Below, piece by piece: positions 1 through 10,110 of a stretch of DNA of 64,000 nt (position 1 is its first letter; each line of letters starts with the position of its first letter). This DNA is from Gigantopelta aegis. Its lineage: Eukaryota; Mollusca; Gastropoda; Neomphalida; Peltospiridae. The DNA is taken from contig NC_054706.1 of the NCBI RefSeq assembly GCF_016097555.1, positions 55,449,503 through 55,513,502 of the forward strand, read 5' to 3'. The notes below the pieces were generated by a model. It saw nothing but the letters and a program-made list of their open reading frames with translations, did no database searches and was not told the DNA's origin. The translations under genes were made by a program, and so were the position numbers.

Positions 1-1425
1 ATTTCATTAAACACACAGCAAACAATATTCATACCCTTTAATGAAATCACTATCAAAATTTGACCGTGACCCCAAAACGCAGCCCTCAATCCAACTTTAC
101 GTGAAACTGATGAATAACAGGTTGCACATGGCACGTGCAGCCAAATGTTGTCACAATTTGCACACTCTGGCATCGTTACATAGGGGTATAAAGGACAATA
201 TCGGTGATTGTCTCAGACTTACAGTTCTTCCACAGGGGTTGACGTTACAATGCCAAAGCTTACATAAGAACAATGCCGTAACGCTACTGGACGCCATCAA
301 GCAGGTGTGAACCAGGGTGTTGTTGCCCTACATATGGGGGTTTGCAGAGCCACTATAAGCAGACTTTGGATGCGTTACAGTAACACAGGAAGCACTCGTA
401 CAGAACATGGTTAGGCCGACCAAGAGTGACCACTCTAGCCCAAGATCGATACATCCGACTGCTCTACCTTTGGGATCAATTTAGGGCAGCAACCTCCACA
501 GCTATCCAAATTGCTGGACTAAGACGAATTTCCCTCCAAACCGTTATCAACTTGTACCGGGACGAGACACTGCAGCATCACGTTGTTTCACTGATTAATC
601 TTTCGGCACGACCATGTCGGGTTACAAATTGCACGTGTTGCCAAGACTTTCAACAGCAAACCGGCCTCGGTGGCGTCGTGGTAGGCCATCGGTCTACAGG
701 CTGGTAGGTACTGGGTTCGGATCCCAGTCGAGGCATGGGATTTTTAATCCAGATACCGACTCCAAACCCTGAGAGTGCTCCGCAAGGCTCAATGGGTAGG
801 TGTAAACCACTTGCACCGACCAGTGATCCATAACTGGTTCAACAAAGGCCATGGTTTGTGCTATACTGCCTGTGGGAAGCGCAAATAAAAGATCCCTTGC
901 TGCTAATCGGAAGAGTAGCCCATGTAGTGGCGACAGCGGGTTTCCTCTCAAAATCTGTGTGGTCCTTAACCATATGTCTGACGCCATATAACCGTAAATA
1001 AAATGTGTTGAGTGCGTCGTTAAATAAAACATTTCTTTCTTTCTTTCTTTCAACAGCAAAACAACTCTCGTGTCTTGTAATACCCAGCAAAATCGCCAGA
1101 TTTATACCCAATTGAACATCCCTGGGACGTCCTGGATTGCAGAGTTCGCTAAAGGATCTCTATGCCACAACCACTACAGGAACTGTACTTGTCATTACGG
1201 GATGAATGGCAAAATATTCCCCAGAACATTCCTCAAAACACCATTCAAAATGTTGTTGCATCCATGCAGAATCGTTGTGCAGCTGCGATTGCAGCACGAA
1301 GAGGACATAACCGATATTGAACATTTTGACACCCCATGATTGATTCACATCACGTCACACACTTCAAATCCAGAATAGGGTGGACTAATTTGATAATTCA
1401 GTAATCATACAATGTCACTTCGTAA
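1..1425 (+). pseudogene. Degenerate Tc1-like transposon remnant, split by a SINE
   Basis: Fragments of a Tc1-type transposase are readable in several frames. An N-terminal helix-turn-helix relic lies around 250-420 (ATISRLWMRY). A segment around 426-590 (AQDRYIRLLYLWDQFRAATS) matches the same region of the better preserved copy at 5441-6450. After a SINE insertion (661-1050) the C-terminal part resumes around 1085-1337 with a DLYPIEHPWD-like motif carrying the third acidic residue and an RCAAAIAARRGHNRY-like end. Stops and frameshifts are frequent and no terminal inverted repeats are visible; the 5' end may lie outside the window. It is an old, dead copy. The ORFs at 41-310 and 426-707 are pieces of it, not host genes. 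Confidence 0.8.
661..1050 (+). mobile_element. tRNA-derived SINE, head type C, full length
   Basis: The head has RNA polymerase III box A-like TGGCGTCGTGG and box B-like GGGTTCGGATCCC. The 3' part ends in TTAAATAAAACATTTC followed by (TTTC)n. It is flanked by a direct repeat CAACAGCAAA (651-660 and 1051-1060; up to 14 bp if the tail bases CTTT are counted). It sits inside the Tc1 remnant, so it is younger than that element. Confidence 0.9.
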
Positions 1426-1428
1426 TAA

Positions 1429-1725
1429 AGAAAAAGAAAGAATGAATGTTTAACGACACCCCAGCACGAAAAATACATCGGCTATTGGGTGTCAAACTAT
1501 GGTAATGCAAATAAATAAAATGATGATCAACATCAATATAAAAATTCAAGACTTAAACAAAAACAGTGTAAAGAACTGTGCAAAAACACAAATATCACAG
1601 AATTTTACGGATACTGAATCTTACTCAAAACTTCAATTTTGTGCTGTATTGGCCATTCTCAAAGAGAATGTTACACCCCTGCACCACGGTGAGGTTACAG
1701 CACGCGCAGGGGCTTCGTAATAAAA
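1429..1725 (-). repeat. Dispersed repeat fragment with SINE-like tail
   Basis: The sequence beginning ATGTTTAACGACACCCCAGC resembles, in reverse orientation, the 3' tails of the SINEs in this window but with a different middle. It ends in a GC-richer block at 1665-1712. No box A/B was found. The 73-codon ORF here is not gene-like. Confidence 0.4.
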
Positions 1726-1782
1726 TATGTAACATTTAACTTAAATAAATTATGTAGAAGTCACGTGTAACCGAACTTTTTG

Positions 1783-2345
1783 GGGAGGATATATAATAGA
1801 TACTTTTTGGCGGGAAGACAGTGTTATTCAACTTCGAAAATTGCCCTTAGTTAAAGTTTGTTTGTTTTGTTTAACGACACCACTAGATCACATTGATTTA
1901 TTAATCATCGGCTAATTGGATATCAAACATTTGGTAATTTTGACATATAATCTTAGAGAGATAACCCGCTACAATGTTCCATTAGTAGCAAGGGATCTTT
2001 TATATGCACCACCCCACAGACACGATAGCACATACCACGGCCTTTGACATACCAGTCATGGTGTACTGGCTGGAACGAGAAATAGCCCAATGGGTCCACA
2101 GACGGGGATCGATTCCAAACCGACCGTGCATCAAGCGACCGCTTTGCCGTTCCCAAATTGCCCCTAGAGTTTGTTAAAACTTGTATGCGTGAACAGTGCG
2201 TGTATATCAAAATTTATAATATGTTTTCTGCTCAGAAAATCTTGATGTCGAGAGAAAGTTCCTTGGCATAATTTTCAGCAAAAACCATTATGTTTATTTC
2301 GAATCAACGTTATCTCGAGTTATTTAGGGCAAAAACTATAGAGAT
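1783..2345 (+). repeat. Left copy of a ~210 bp direct repeat (carries a SINE)
   Basis: Without the SINE at 1851-2154, this stretch aligns with 3829-4041. Shared blocks include AGTTCCTTGGCATAATTTTC and CGTTATCTCGAGTTATTT. The two copies bracket the Tc1-like element at 2470-3827. The nature of the repeat is unknown. Confidence 0.7.
1851..2154 (-). mobile_element. tRNA-derived SINE, head type E with tail B
   Basis: Read on the minus strand, a tRNA-like head with box B GGAATCGATCCCCGTC-like sequence is followed by the segment coding for TATATCAAAGGC and CCTTGCTACTAATGG, ending in the tail TCGTTAAACAAAACAAAC. Flanking direct repeats are AAATTGCCCTTAG (1838-1850) and AAATTGCCCCTAG (2155-2167), one mismatch. 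The right copy of the surrounding direct repeat (3829-4041) lacks it. Confidence 0.88.
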
Positions 2346-2469
2346 ATTCTCCAATATAGTTGTTGTTGTTGTTTTATTTATTTTCTATTAGGAAATGAAA
2401 TTATTTGGTTGTAGCTTTTATGGGCATTGTGTCCAGTACAACCTTTACATTTTAAAAGAAAACATAATA

Positions 2470-3827
2470 TACTCTTCAAAAAAAGTAGTTTGCAAGTGCA
2501 TCACGTAGTTGCCCCGTACACGTGCGTGGGGTGTCATTCACGATTTTGACAATTTCCAGGAAGGTCGATTAATCACTGTGGAACATTATTTCTGTCAATA
2601 TTTTTCATTCTGTTGATCATACAGTTTGCGATGCGGCGTATGCAACGCGATGAGCGTTTACGGGCTATCGGCATGCTGCAAACGGACAGAAGTCAGCGTG
2701 AAGTGGCCAACACCTTCAATGTTTCGAAGTCAGAGATTAGCAGACTGTGGAACAGGTACCAACAAACCCAAAATGTTGATGATCGACCCCGTTCAATTCG
2801 TCCCAGGGCAACGACAGGAGTACAGGATCGATTCATCCGTAATCAGGCTCTAAGAAATTGAGCTCAAACGGTAAATCAAATTGTTGCAAACCTTCATCAG
2901 GCTACTGGTGTCCGAGTTACGGGTCAGACGATTAGAAATCGTCTTCATGCAGCCCATCTTCATGCTCAACGGCCCCGGGTTGTGCCTACCTTGACAAATC
3001 GTCACATTGCCCACAGACGTGAATGGTGTAGGGAGCGTCAGAACTGGGGTATTCGTCGCTAGTCACGTGTCATGTTTTCAGATGAGTCACTTTGGACTTC
3101 CTTGACAGGCGTGGTCTGGTCTTGCGATGATGAAATGAAAGGCACGCCAACGTCACAATGCGATTTCATGACAGATTTGGCGGTGGATCGGTTATAGTGT
3201 GGGGTGGTATCACTATGGCTGACAGAACCCCCCTACATATTGTGCAAGGAAGAGTCTCTGGGCAGTACTACCGGAACAATATACTGACACCCTTTGTCGT
3301 CCCGTTTGCTAGGCGTGTGGGTCGACGTTTTGTTTTTCAGGACGACAATGCACGAATCGTCAATGCTCACTTCCAGCAGCACAACATCTATTGAATGCCA
3401 TGGCCAGCAATGAGCCCAGACCTTTCCCCCATTGAACACGTCTGGGACATGATAGGGAGACGTGCGTCAACGTCAGAGACCACCGACCTGGTCAGCGCTA
3501 CAAGAGGAGTGGAACAGACTCCCTCAAATGGCCACTGGGAGACTCATACGTAGTATGCCTCGTCGACTGAATGAATGTCTGACTCATCGTGGCGGTATCA
3601 ACCACTACTGATAAAAAAAACCGTCAGCTTTCAAATTTCACTTCTGACCCCAATCGTCCTTCAAGATCTTTGGTGGTCATAAAACCTACTGTAATACTGA
3701 ACTACCGGTTGTAATGTTTGCCCAATTAATTCACTATTATCATATAACCATTCCCCACAGCTAATATACATTACAATTTTGGCAATTGTAAATTCTTATT
3801 AGAGTTCCCCTACTTTTTTGAAGAGTA
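2470..3827 (+). mobile_element. Tc1-like DNA transposon with both TIRs
   Basis: Terminal inverted repeats start TACTCTTCAAAAAAAGTAG at 2470 and end in its near-perfect complement at 3809-3827 (one A fewer). A TA dinucleotide flanks each end (2468-2469, 3828-3829), the target duplication of Tc1/mariner elements. Length is 1358 bp. The TIR start is shared with the element at 5124-6623, so the two belong to one family or sister families. Confidence 0.92.
2631..3612 (+). pseudogene. Tc1-like transposase, inactivated
   Basis: Starts at the Met at 2631. The N-terminal paired-like helix-turn-helix reads up to codon 77 (SKSEISRLWNRYQQ). A stop follows (2859-2861), then homology continues through a second HTH (TIRNRLHAAHLHAQ). 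Another stop at 3060 precedes the first catalytic Asp motif MFSDESLW at about 3070. A frameshift near 3150 leads into the frame with FGGGSVIVWG and the second Asp motif FQDDNAR (about 3338-3358). A stop falls just before MPWPAMSPDLSPIEHVWD, which carries the third acidic residue. The D-to-E spacing is 29 residues rather than 34, consistent with a 15-bp deletion. The protein would cut and paste the element if intact. It clearly is not. Confidence 0.88.
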
Positions 3828-3828
3828 T

Positions 3829-4041
3829 AGATACTATTTGAGGGAAAGCCAGCGTTATTAAACTTCGAAACAACTCTTAGAGTTTGCTAAAAATTTAGAT
3901 GCCTGAACAGTGCGTGTATACCAAACGTTATAATGTGTTGTTATGACAAGACTATCTTGATGTCGTGAGAAAGTTCCTTGGCATAATTTTCAGCAAAAAC
4001 TATTATGTTTATTTTGAATCACCGTTATCTCGAGTTATTTG
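3829..4041 (+). repeat. Right copy of the ~210 bp direct repeat
   Basis: Matches 1783-1850 plus 2167-2345 and starts exactly at the TA target of the Tc1-like element. It lacks the SINE. Confidence 0.7.
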
Positions 4042-4900
4042 GTTCGGTCCTTTTTAACATCGAGATAAGGAACTTTGAATGTGGTTTTAACTTTATAAAA
4101 TTTATATATATATATATAAAGGTAGCTACAATTCTAGCTATGTAAGTTATTGAAGATGCCTTCTTACGTCTTGTCCTAAATCGGACATCGATAAAAGAAT
4201 GTTTGCGTTTCTGTAGGATATGTTTCAAACACCAATCCCAATTTCTAAATCAATGAGATAATCAAACTCCCCTGACGTTAGAATGACAGATTAGCTATAA
4301 AATCGGAACATTGTAAACACTGACGCAAAACGCCAGACGTTCGTAACATTTCCAGACGTCCTATAAAGCAAATTTGATTGCACGACTATTAAATAATGTC
4401 TGGTCAAGACAAGGCAATGTAGTACAATTATATCATGAAAATATAGACACACGACAAAGTCCAAGATGGAGTTAAAAGTGGATTTAATTTTTGGGTTTTC
4501 CTTGAAATAGAACAGCGGTAAGAATATATGATTGGGGAGATATACACGTCAACTTGAAGGATTGTTAAGCTTTTCCCACCGGATGCCACAAATATCTATG
4601 CAATTCACCGGCTTTAACAAAGAACGAAAATCAAATTATTTGTTACAATCATAAAAATCGAAAATCCTTATTTTTAGCGTGCTCTGGGGAGGTGTTAACT
4701 TGACAGTGATTGAATGGGGAAACATAGGGCGAGTCTTGGAGTTAATGACAATGGAGTTGAGTTTGTCGGAAAATAAGGACAGGGATATAGCGCTCGTTTG
4801 AGGTGCGATGGGCTGTGGGGTCGACCCCACTCGGATGACCAAAGCCATTTTGTGTTTTCCTATTTTCTTCAAGTCATCCACTGCTAGTAGTATCTCCTGT
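4042..4900. other. AT-rich stretch without recognisable gene
   Basis: Contains a short (TA)n run near 4107-4120. The ORFs here (up to 119 codons, minus strand 4636-4995) have no recognisable motif, and the last one overlaps the SINE head at 4912. I see nothing I can name. Confidence 0.5.
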
Positions 4901-4911
4901 CGTGTAGGGAA

Positions 4912-5040
4912 CAGTCTCTGTAGCCTAGAGGTTAAGTCATCGGCCTTAAAGCTCGTAAGTACTGGTTTCGAATCCCAGTTAAAACCGGCTGCCACACAAA
5001 ATGTTTAAGTGCTCAGTGGTCAAGTGTAAGACTAAAACAC
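4912..5040 (+). repeat. Probable tRNA-like SINE head fragment
   Basis: Box A-like TAGCCTAGAGG and box B-like GGTTTCGAATCC are about 40 bp apart, as in a tRNA-derived SINE head. This head differs from the other SINE heads in the window. No tail or target duplication was found. Confidence 0.45.
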
Positions 5041-5123
5041 CGATTTTTCTATTAATAATTAACCATTAATCCATCGTTTGATTGATTGGTTGAAAACATT
5101 TTATTGCATATAATATATATATA

Positions 5124-6623
5124 TACTCTTCAAAAAAAGAAACGCAAAAGGGTACAAATGGGTTATAACTCCGATTGTATGTTTCCTACCGGTTCATGCT
5201 TTGTGAATATAAGGTCATTGCATGTCCCAAACACATTCCCACGGTTACATTCGATAAAACGCAGCTACTGTACAATAAAGTTCCAAAATGTGAATATTCG
5301 CAAAAACGCAGCCACGTGCAAACCATGTCACCACTGCACGTGCGTTGTCTGCACGTGCAACATGAACACCGACAGTATAAAAGTGCAGGGTGTTCGCTTG
5401 CCTGGCCTCTGTATCTGGCCGACAGTTGACAATCCAGGACATGCCACGTCTCAGTGAACCGCAGAGAAACAATGCCATCGGCCGACTAGATGCAGGCGAA
5501 TCCAGAACGGCCGTTGCCAGGGCATTCCATGTGTCCCCAAGCACCATCTCCAGACTGTGGGACCGTTACCAGCAACATGGATCAACACGTGACCTCCCTA
5601 GATCCGGTCGACCACGGGTCACTACCCCCGGGCAGGACCGCTACATCCGGGTACGCCACCTTCGGGAACGATTGACTACTGCCACCTCCACAGCCGCAGC
5701 AATACCAGGTTTGCGCAGGATATCCGACCAGACCGCACGGAACCGCCTACGTGAGGTAGGAATTCGTGCCAGACGTCCAGTTCGAGGTGTCATCTTAACA
5801 CCACAACACCGTCGACTCCGACTGCAGTGGTGCCAGATTCATCGACAATGGCCTCAACTGCGATGGAGACAGGGTGTGGTTCAGTGACGAGTCCCGATTT
5901 CTGCTCCGACGTCATGATGGAAGATGTCGCGTGTATAGGCGTCGTGGTGAACGTTATGCGGCAAACTGCGTGCAGGAAGTGGACAGATTCGGCGGGGGTA
6001 GTGTCATGGTGTGGGGCAGCCATCTCACACACTGGCAGAACTGACCTGGTCCCCGTGCAGGGCAACCTGAATGCACAGGGCTACATTGACCAGATCCTCC
6101 GGCCACACATCGTTCCAGTTATGGCCAACGCCAACGCAGTGTTCCAACATGACAACGCCAGGCCTCACACAGCACGTCTCACAACGGCTTTCCTACAGAA
6201 CAACAACATTAATGTCCTTCCTTGGCCATCGATATCACCGGATTTGAACCCAATTGAGGATCTATGGGACGAGTTGGACCGACGCCTCCGACAGCGACAA
6301 CCACAGCCCCAGACCCTGCCCGAGCTGGCAGCAGCCTTGCAGGCCGAGTGGGCCACCATCCCCCGGGACGTCATCCGTACTCTGGTTGCTTCAATGGGCA
6401 GGCGGTGCCAGGCAGTTGTTAACACACGCGGAGGCCACACCCGGTATTGACTCCAGATGACCTTGACTTTGGTGGTGTGTCCTATCACTTACTCACAATG
6501 GACTAGAGTGAATTGTGAACAATCCTGCAACATTTGGTAATTATCGGACTCACCATTCAATAATTAAATCAATTCTCCAAATGTTACGACAATGTGGTTT
6601 TGCGTTTCTTCTTTTGAAGAGTA
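5124..6623 (+). mobile_element. Tc1-like DNA transposon, 1.5 kb, intact ends
   Basis: Inverted repeats of about 26 bp begin TACTCTTCAAAAAAAGAAAC at 5124 and end in the complement at 6623, differing at one A/G. TA target duplications are at 5122-5123 and 6624-6625 inside flanking (TA)n runs. The transposase region has distinctly higher GC than its surroundings, as expected of a relatively recent horizontally or vertically amplified copy. Confidence 0.94.
5441..6450 (+). pseudogene. Tc1-like DD34E transposase, two frameshifts
   Basis: Start chosen at 5441 (MPRLSEPQRNN), the usual Tc1 N-terminus. HTH 1 spans roughly codons 20-45 (VSPSTISRLWDRYQQ), followed by the GRPR-type linker (SGRPRVTTPGQDRYI) and HTH 2 (RRISDQTARNRLREVGI). 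The frame is lost between about 5834 and 5877; the first Asp motif WFSDESRF is in another frame (5877 on). A second frameshift near 6016 leads into the last frame, which is open to the stop at 6448-6450. That frame contains FQHDNARPHTA and SPDLNPIEDLWDEL. I count 34 residues between Asp 2 and Glu, the Tc1 DD34E signature. Apart from the two shifts the protein looks well preserved, so inactivation seems recent. The element would move by cut and paste into TA. Confidence 0.92.
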
Positions 6624-6771
6624 TATATATATATATATATACACATGTATATATAACGGGTACAGATATGAAAAATATTTCACTGCCCACCTGATCAGAA
6701 CCAACTAAAATTGACTAGCCCGCCAGAATTTCTACTAGTCCGCCAGCCTATAGAACCATATATTATCGTTT

Positions 6772-6775
<4 letters not shown>

Positions 6776-6825
<50 letters not shown>
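6776..6825. repeat. (CA)n microsatellite
   Basis: About 25 uninterrupted CA units. A (TA)n run lies just to the left at 6622-6640. Confidence 0.97.
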
Positions 6826-6828
<3 letters not shown>

Positions 6829-7025
6829 TTGGGCACAAGTTATCCAACTTATGAAGCCATCTCCTAATTACAAACATTAAGTTGTGCAATAATAGCGACT
6901 GCAATTTTTAATAAATTAATTAATCAATAAAAGTACAGTACGTTTGTGAAAAACGATTGAATAAATCGAAATGACAGAACAGGAAAAGAAGTAGAAATAA
7001 TCAATGATTTAACAGAATTCATCAT

Positions 7026-7413
7026 TAAAGGGACATTCCTGAGTTTGCTGCACTTTTTAAGATGTTATCGACTAACAGAGACTTTTTAATGATTGTAATT
7101 ACATATCAAATGTATTTTTCTGCATAAAATGTTAGTGGCTGTATATTAAACGTGTTTCTGATCGTTCTAATACTTGTACTAGGTTAAAGTTCATTTTATT
7201 TCCTAAAACCAAATGTTTTCGTACGTACGAAATTATTTGAAGACAGTATCTAGTTCGGGCTTCTTACACATATTAGGACGACCAGAAACGCATTGAATAT
7301 ACAGACACTGATATTCTAAACAAGAAAATATATTTAATATGTAAGTTTAATCGTAGAAATATTTTATTAATCGGAAACATCTTACAATGCAGCAAACTCA
7401 GGAATGTCCCTTT
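7026..7413. mobile_element. Foldback MITE, near-complete palindrome
   Basis: The ends TAAAGGGACATTCCTGAGTT (7026 on) and the complement (up to 7413) match over 27 bases. The homology continues inward with mismatches through most of both arms (for example CTGTATATTAAACGTGTTTC pairs with the complement of GAAACGCATTGAATATACAG). It codes for nothing. The flanking TA may be the target duplication. Confidence 0.85.
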
Positions 7414-7699
7414 AACATTTTATCTTCTGGGACAGCCCAGTGTTCTGGACAAACAACCCAGACAGCTGATGTGTGTGCTTAGGACAGCGTGTTTGAACTT
7501 TAATTTAATATAAGGACGAAAATCAATTTAAAATAAAATGAAATAGAATATACTATAGTAGCCTATTGTGGTGGCAGTGGATTTCTTTTCTGGTTTTAGA
7601 CCAAGCTTCTACGTATCATGTGTTGGACATCACCTAGGGTCTAATTAACTAAAGTCTCACAAGTTTGCGATATCGCAATTTGCAATGCCAAACAAAGAT

Positions 7700-7970
7700 T
7701 TGATTTGATTTCAATTTATTTTCGTGCTTATATCCAATTAAGGTTCAAGCATGCTGTCCTGGGCAGACACCTCAGCTATCTGGGATGTCTGTCCAGGACA
7801 GTGGGTTAGTTGATAATGGTTAGTAAGAGAGAAGAGGGTGTAGTGGTCTTACACCTACCCATTGAGTCGTTAAAACTCGATCTGGGTGGGAGCCGGTACC
7901 GGGCTGCGAACCCTGTACCTACCAGCCTTATGTCCGATGGTTTAACTACGACGCCACCGTTGCCGGTAAA
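7700..7970 (-). mobile_element. SINE, head type C with tail C
   Basis: On the minus strand it has the same head family as 661-1050 (CCATCGGACATAAGGCTGGT, box B AGGGTTCGCAGCCC), but a different 3' half containing CCTGGACAGACATCCCAGAT and ending TTAATTGGATATAAGCACGA. The intact copy of the same type is at 31316-31588. Confidence 0.85.
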
Positions 7971-8001
7971 AGACTTGAAAGGACGATGTGTGGTTGCTAT
8001 C

Positions 8002-8305
8002 AAGGGAGCTACCCTAGTTTCAATCCGTGAAAATTAACACTAAGTTTAGTTAATCTACAAACCTGAAACACATTTGGATAAAGTTACAATTGAGTGAAAC
8101 ATATATCTGTGACTTTGAAATGGTGAAATACCCTCTGAAAACTCGACTCCATAACTGTTACTTCTCAGACGCACGTGCGTTTTTAAAAAATGTGAGAAAT
8201 GCATTTTGTGATATTAAAAACACCAGGATGACCAAAAACACTTCAAAAACGGCTCTAATAGTAAAAAATATGCTTTAGTGTTTAAAAACTAGGGTATGTC
8301 CCTTT
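8002..8305. mobile_element. MITE-like element with AAGGGA termini
   Basis: Ends AAGGGAGCTACCCTAGTTT (8002-8020) and the complement of AAACTAGGGTATGTCCCTT (about 8286-8304) are inverted repeats with two mismatches. The terminal AAGGGA is shared with the palindrome at 7026-7413. There is no coding capacity; the 62-codon ORF inside is incidental. Confidence 0.65.
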
Positions 8306-8785
8306 AAGAGAGCTTTGTGAATTATGACCCCGAAATCGGTGCTTTTCTTTCTTGTCATAAAACAGACACAGTCGTCTGTTAGCTATTTTGGAACCGGCCG
8401 TTCCAGAAATTATTTCATTAACCGAGAGAGGAGATGTTTTAATATTCCTTTAATTACGTTAAATGGTTTGCATCCTACCCATGTGTGAAAGACAGTCTTC
8501 TCACATACTCTCCACCGATCAGGCAAGCGGGTCTGTACTCCCGTCATGCGTGAAATAAAACTGATTTTTCAGTCATGCATAAGGAGATATTTACCAGGCA
8601 TAAAAAATACAATTTCTTACACATCCACACCCCACGGCCATTTTTTTATGTTGACTATTATTTTTTCTTCAAAATAGTCCAAATAGGAATTGTTTCAATG
8701 TGAGTAAACACGAGTACAAGAGAGCGAGAGGTGCTCGCGAGTGTTTGTTCTCGTCAATACATTTCTGTCACAGGAAAAACAAAAA
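8306..8785. other. No gene seen
   Basis: AT-rich, without recognisable repeats or conserved ORF. Confidence 0.5.
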
Positions 8786-8978
8786 AGGAAATGTTTTATT
8801 TAACGACGCGCTCAACACATTTTATTTACGGTTATATGGCGTCAGACATATGGTTAAGGACCACACAGATACTGAGGGAAGAAACCCGCTGTCGCTACGT
8901 CATGGGTTACTCTTTTCGATTAGCAGCAAGGGATCATTTATATGCACCATCCCATAGATAGGATAGCACATACCATAG
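8786..8978 (-). mobile_element. SINE with tail A, 5'-truncated
   Basis: In plus orientation it reads from the tail (ATGTTTTATTTAACGACGCG) through GCAGCAAGGGATCATTTATA to GGATAGCACATACCATAG, where the head is missing. The translations that look protein-like here are just SINE. Confidence 0.85.
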
Positions 8979-9007
8979 CACTTCTAGTTTGTACTATGAT
9001 GAAGCTC

Positions 9008-9043
9008 TCCCCCCCCCCACCTGGGGGGGGGGGGGGGGGGGGG
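9008..9043. repeat. Poly-C / poly-G hairpin tract
   Basis: A run of about ten C, then ACCT, then more than twenty G. It can form a perfect hairpin or a G-quadruplex. Its length is likely to be unreliable in any assembly. Confidence 0.9.
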
Positions 9044-9092
9044 ACTCATACAGTCATATAGCCTACTTTGATATACCGAGTCACGGGCTTCC

Positions 9093-9482
9093 GTGACCTT
9101 GGTCGATGGCTGGGAAGAAGAGGACCAGGAAACGAAAGCCGCAGGAAGACCGCGCGCCAGGGGCGGATCCCTCACGGCGACTTCGGTTGTGATCGATACA
9201 CTAGTGAAACCAGCCGAACCAGCTCAGCCGGATTCAGCATTGGATACACAAGGGGCGGACCTGAACCAGGCGCTGATGGAATCGCCCCCTACAACACCTG
9301 CGAAGGCTTCGGATCCCGCGACTCCAGCGAAGACACCCCCACGCAGGAAGAGTGCCACCGTCGAGTCACAGGCCCGACCTGTGGTCGTTGCCAAACGTAA
9401 GGCAACCGCTTCTCCAAGCGACCAACCAGCCAAACCAGGCCCTCCGTCTCAACCGCTGAAACCGGACATGGAACTATCTTAG
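9093..9482 (+). CDS. Unrecognised Pro/Lys-rich ORF, copy 1 of a repeated family
   Basis: 129 codons, GC-rich against an AT-rich background, low in hydrophobics and rich in Pro, Ala, Lys and Thr. Near the end it contains SPSDQPAKPGPP, matched by [12 protein letters not shown] in the copy at 38047-38487. Directly after its stop the reading frame continues with QWSLQAGKLHQRY, matched in the other copy by [13 protein letters not shown], so the stop is probably a mutation of a longer ORF. An alternative frame upstream (about 9105) reads KKRTRKRKPQ, a basic cluster like that in copies 2 and 3. The T-rich trailer 9880-10040 also resembles that of the other copies. It is a repeated family, presumably mobile. 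No known domain was recognised. Confidence 0.5.
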   Translation: MTLVDGWEEEDQETKAAGRPRARGGSLTATSVVIDTLVKPAEPAQPDSALDTQGADLNQALMESPPTTPAKASDPATPAKTPPRRKSATVESQARPVVVAKRKATASPSDQPAKPGPPSQPLKPDMELS

Positions 9483-10110
9483 CAGTGGTCACTCCAGGCC
9501 GGCAAGTTACATCAGCGATACGCTCAGATAGTCATGTCATCGAGGATGTTCGTCACTCATCACGCAACCAAGTTTGGGTTTGCCCGTTGAAGCAGACTAC
9601 GCCGTTCACAAGGTTTGCGGGATGGGTTCTGCCTCACCATCCGCCGGCAGGGTTGTAACACCAAGGCCTGCTAATCCACGAAATGGACAACCCGACCTTC
9701 TATCGTTTCAAGACCGTTTCCGGGAAAGACTACCGTCCATTAGCCAAGGTTAGCAAGTTACCGGCAAATCCATCCCGTCAACGTTACGGGCTTTCCGTTT
9801 CACCACCAACCTCCTTTGCCTCTGTGAGTATGGACTTAGTCAGACTTTAAATCTTCGGCTGTCATTTCAAAACATTTGTTTATTTTTTTGTAAAGAGTCT
9901 GACACCCTTTATTTTTTTTTTGGCAGTCTGTCTTGGATGAGCAGTCTAAGTTTTTTTTTTGGCCTCAATTTTTAACCGGACATGATTGTTCTCGACTTTA
10001 CTAAATTTTTCAAAATTCCGCCCACCTCAAACTTTCCACCGACCCCTTTCCGTTCTCTCCTTTGATTTCCATGTCTTCCGTTCCGACAACAAATGGTACT
10101 TTTATCTTTG

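Noticed and set aside
661..730. tRNA gene (box A and box B present), likewise at 10111, 12804, 17912, 31316, 32151
   Set aside because: They cannot fold into a complete cloverleaf and continue into SINE bodies with target duplications.
694..1111. Minus-strand ORFs with YGYMASDIWLRTTQILR-like translations, repeated at several places (also 8700-8961, 10213-10485, 12387-12623, 16446-16769)
   Set aside because: They are translations of SINE tail A and recur wherever that SINE occurs. There is no independent coding signal.
5827..6015. Start of the ORF at 5827 as the true N-terminus of a second protein
   Set aside because: Up to about 6015 this frame is a shadow; the transposase motif WFSDESRF is in a different frame there. 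Only the part after about 6016 is genuine transposase.
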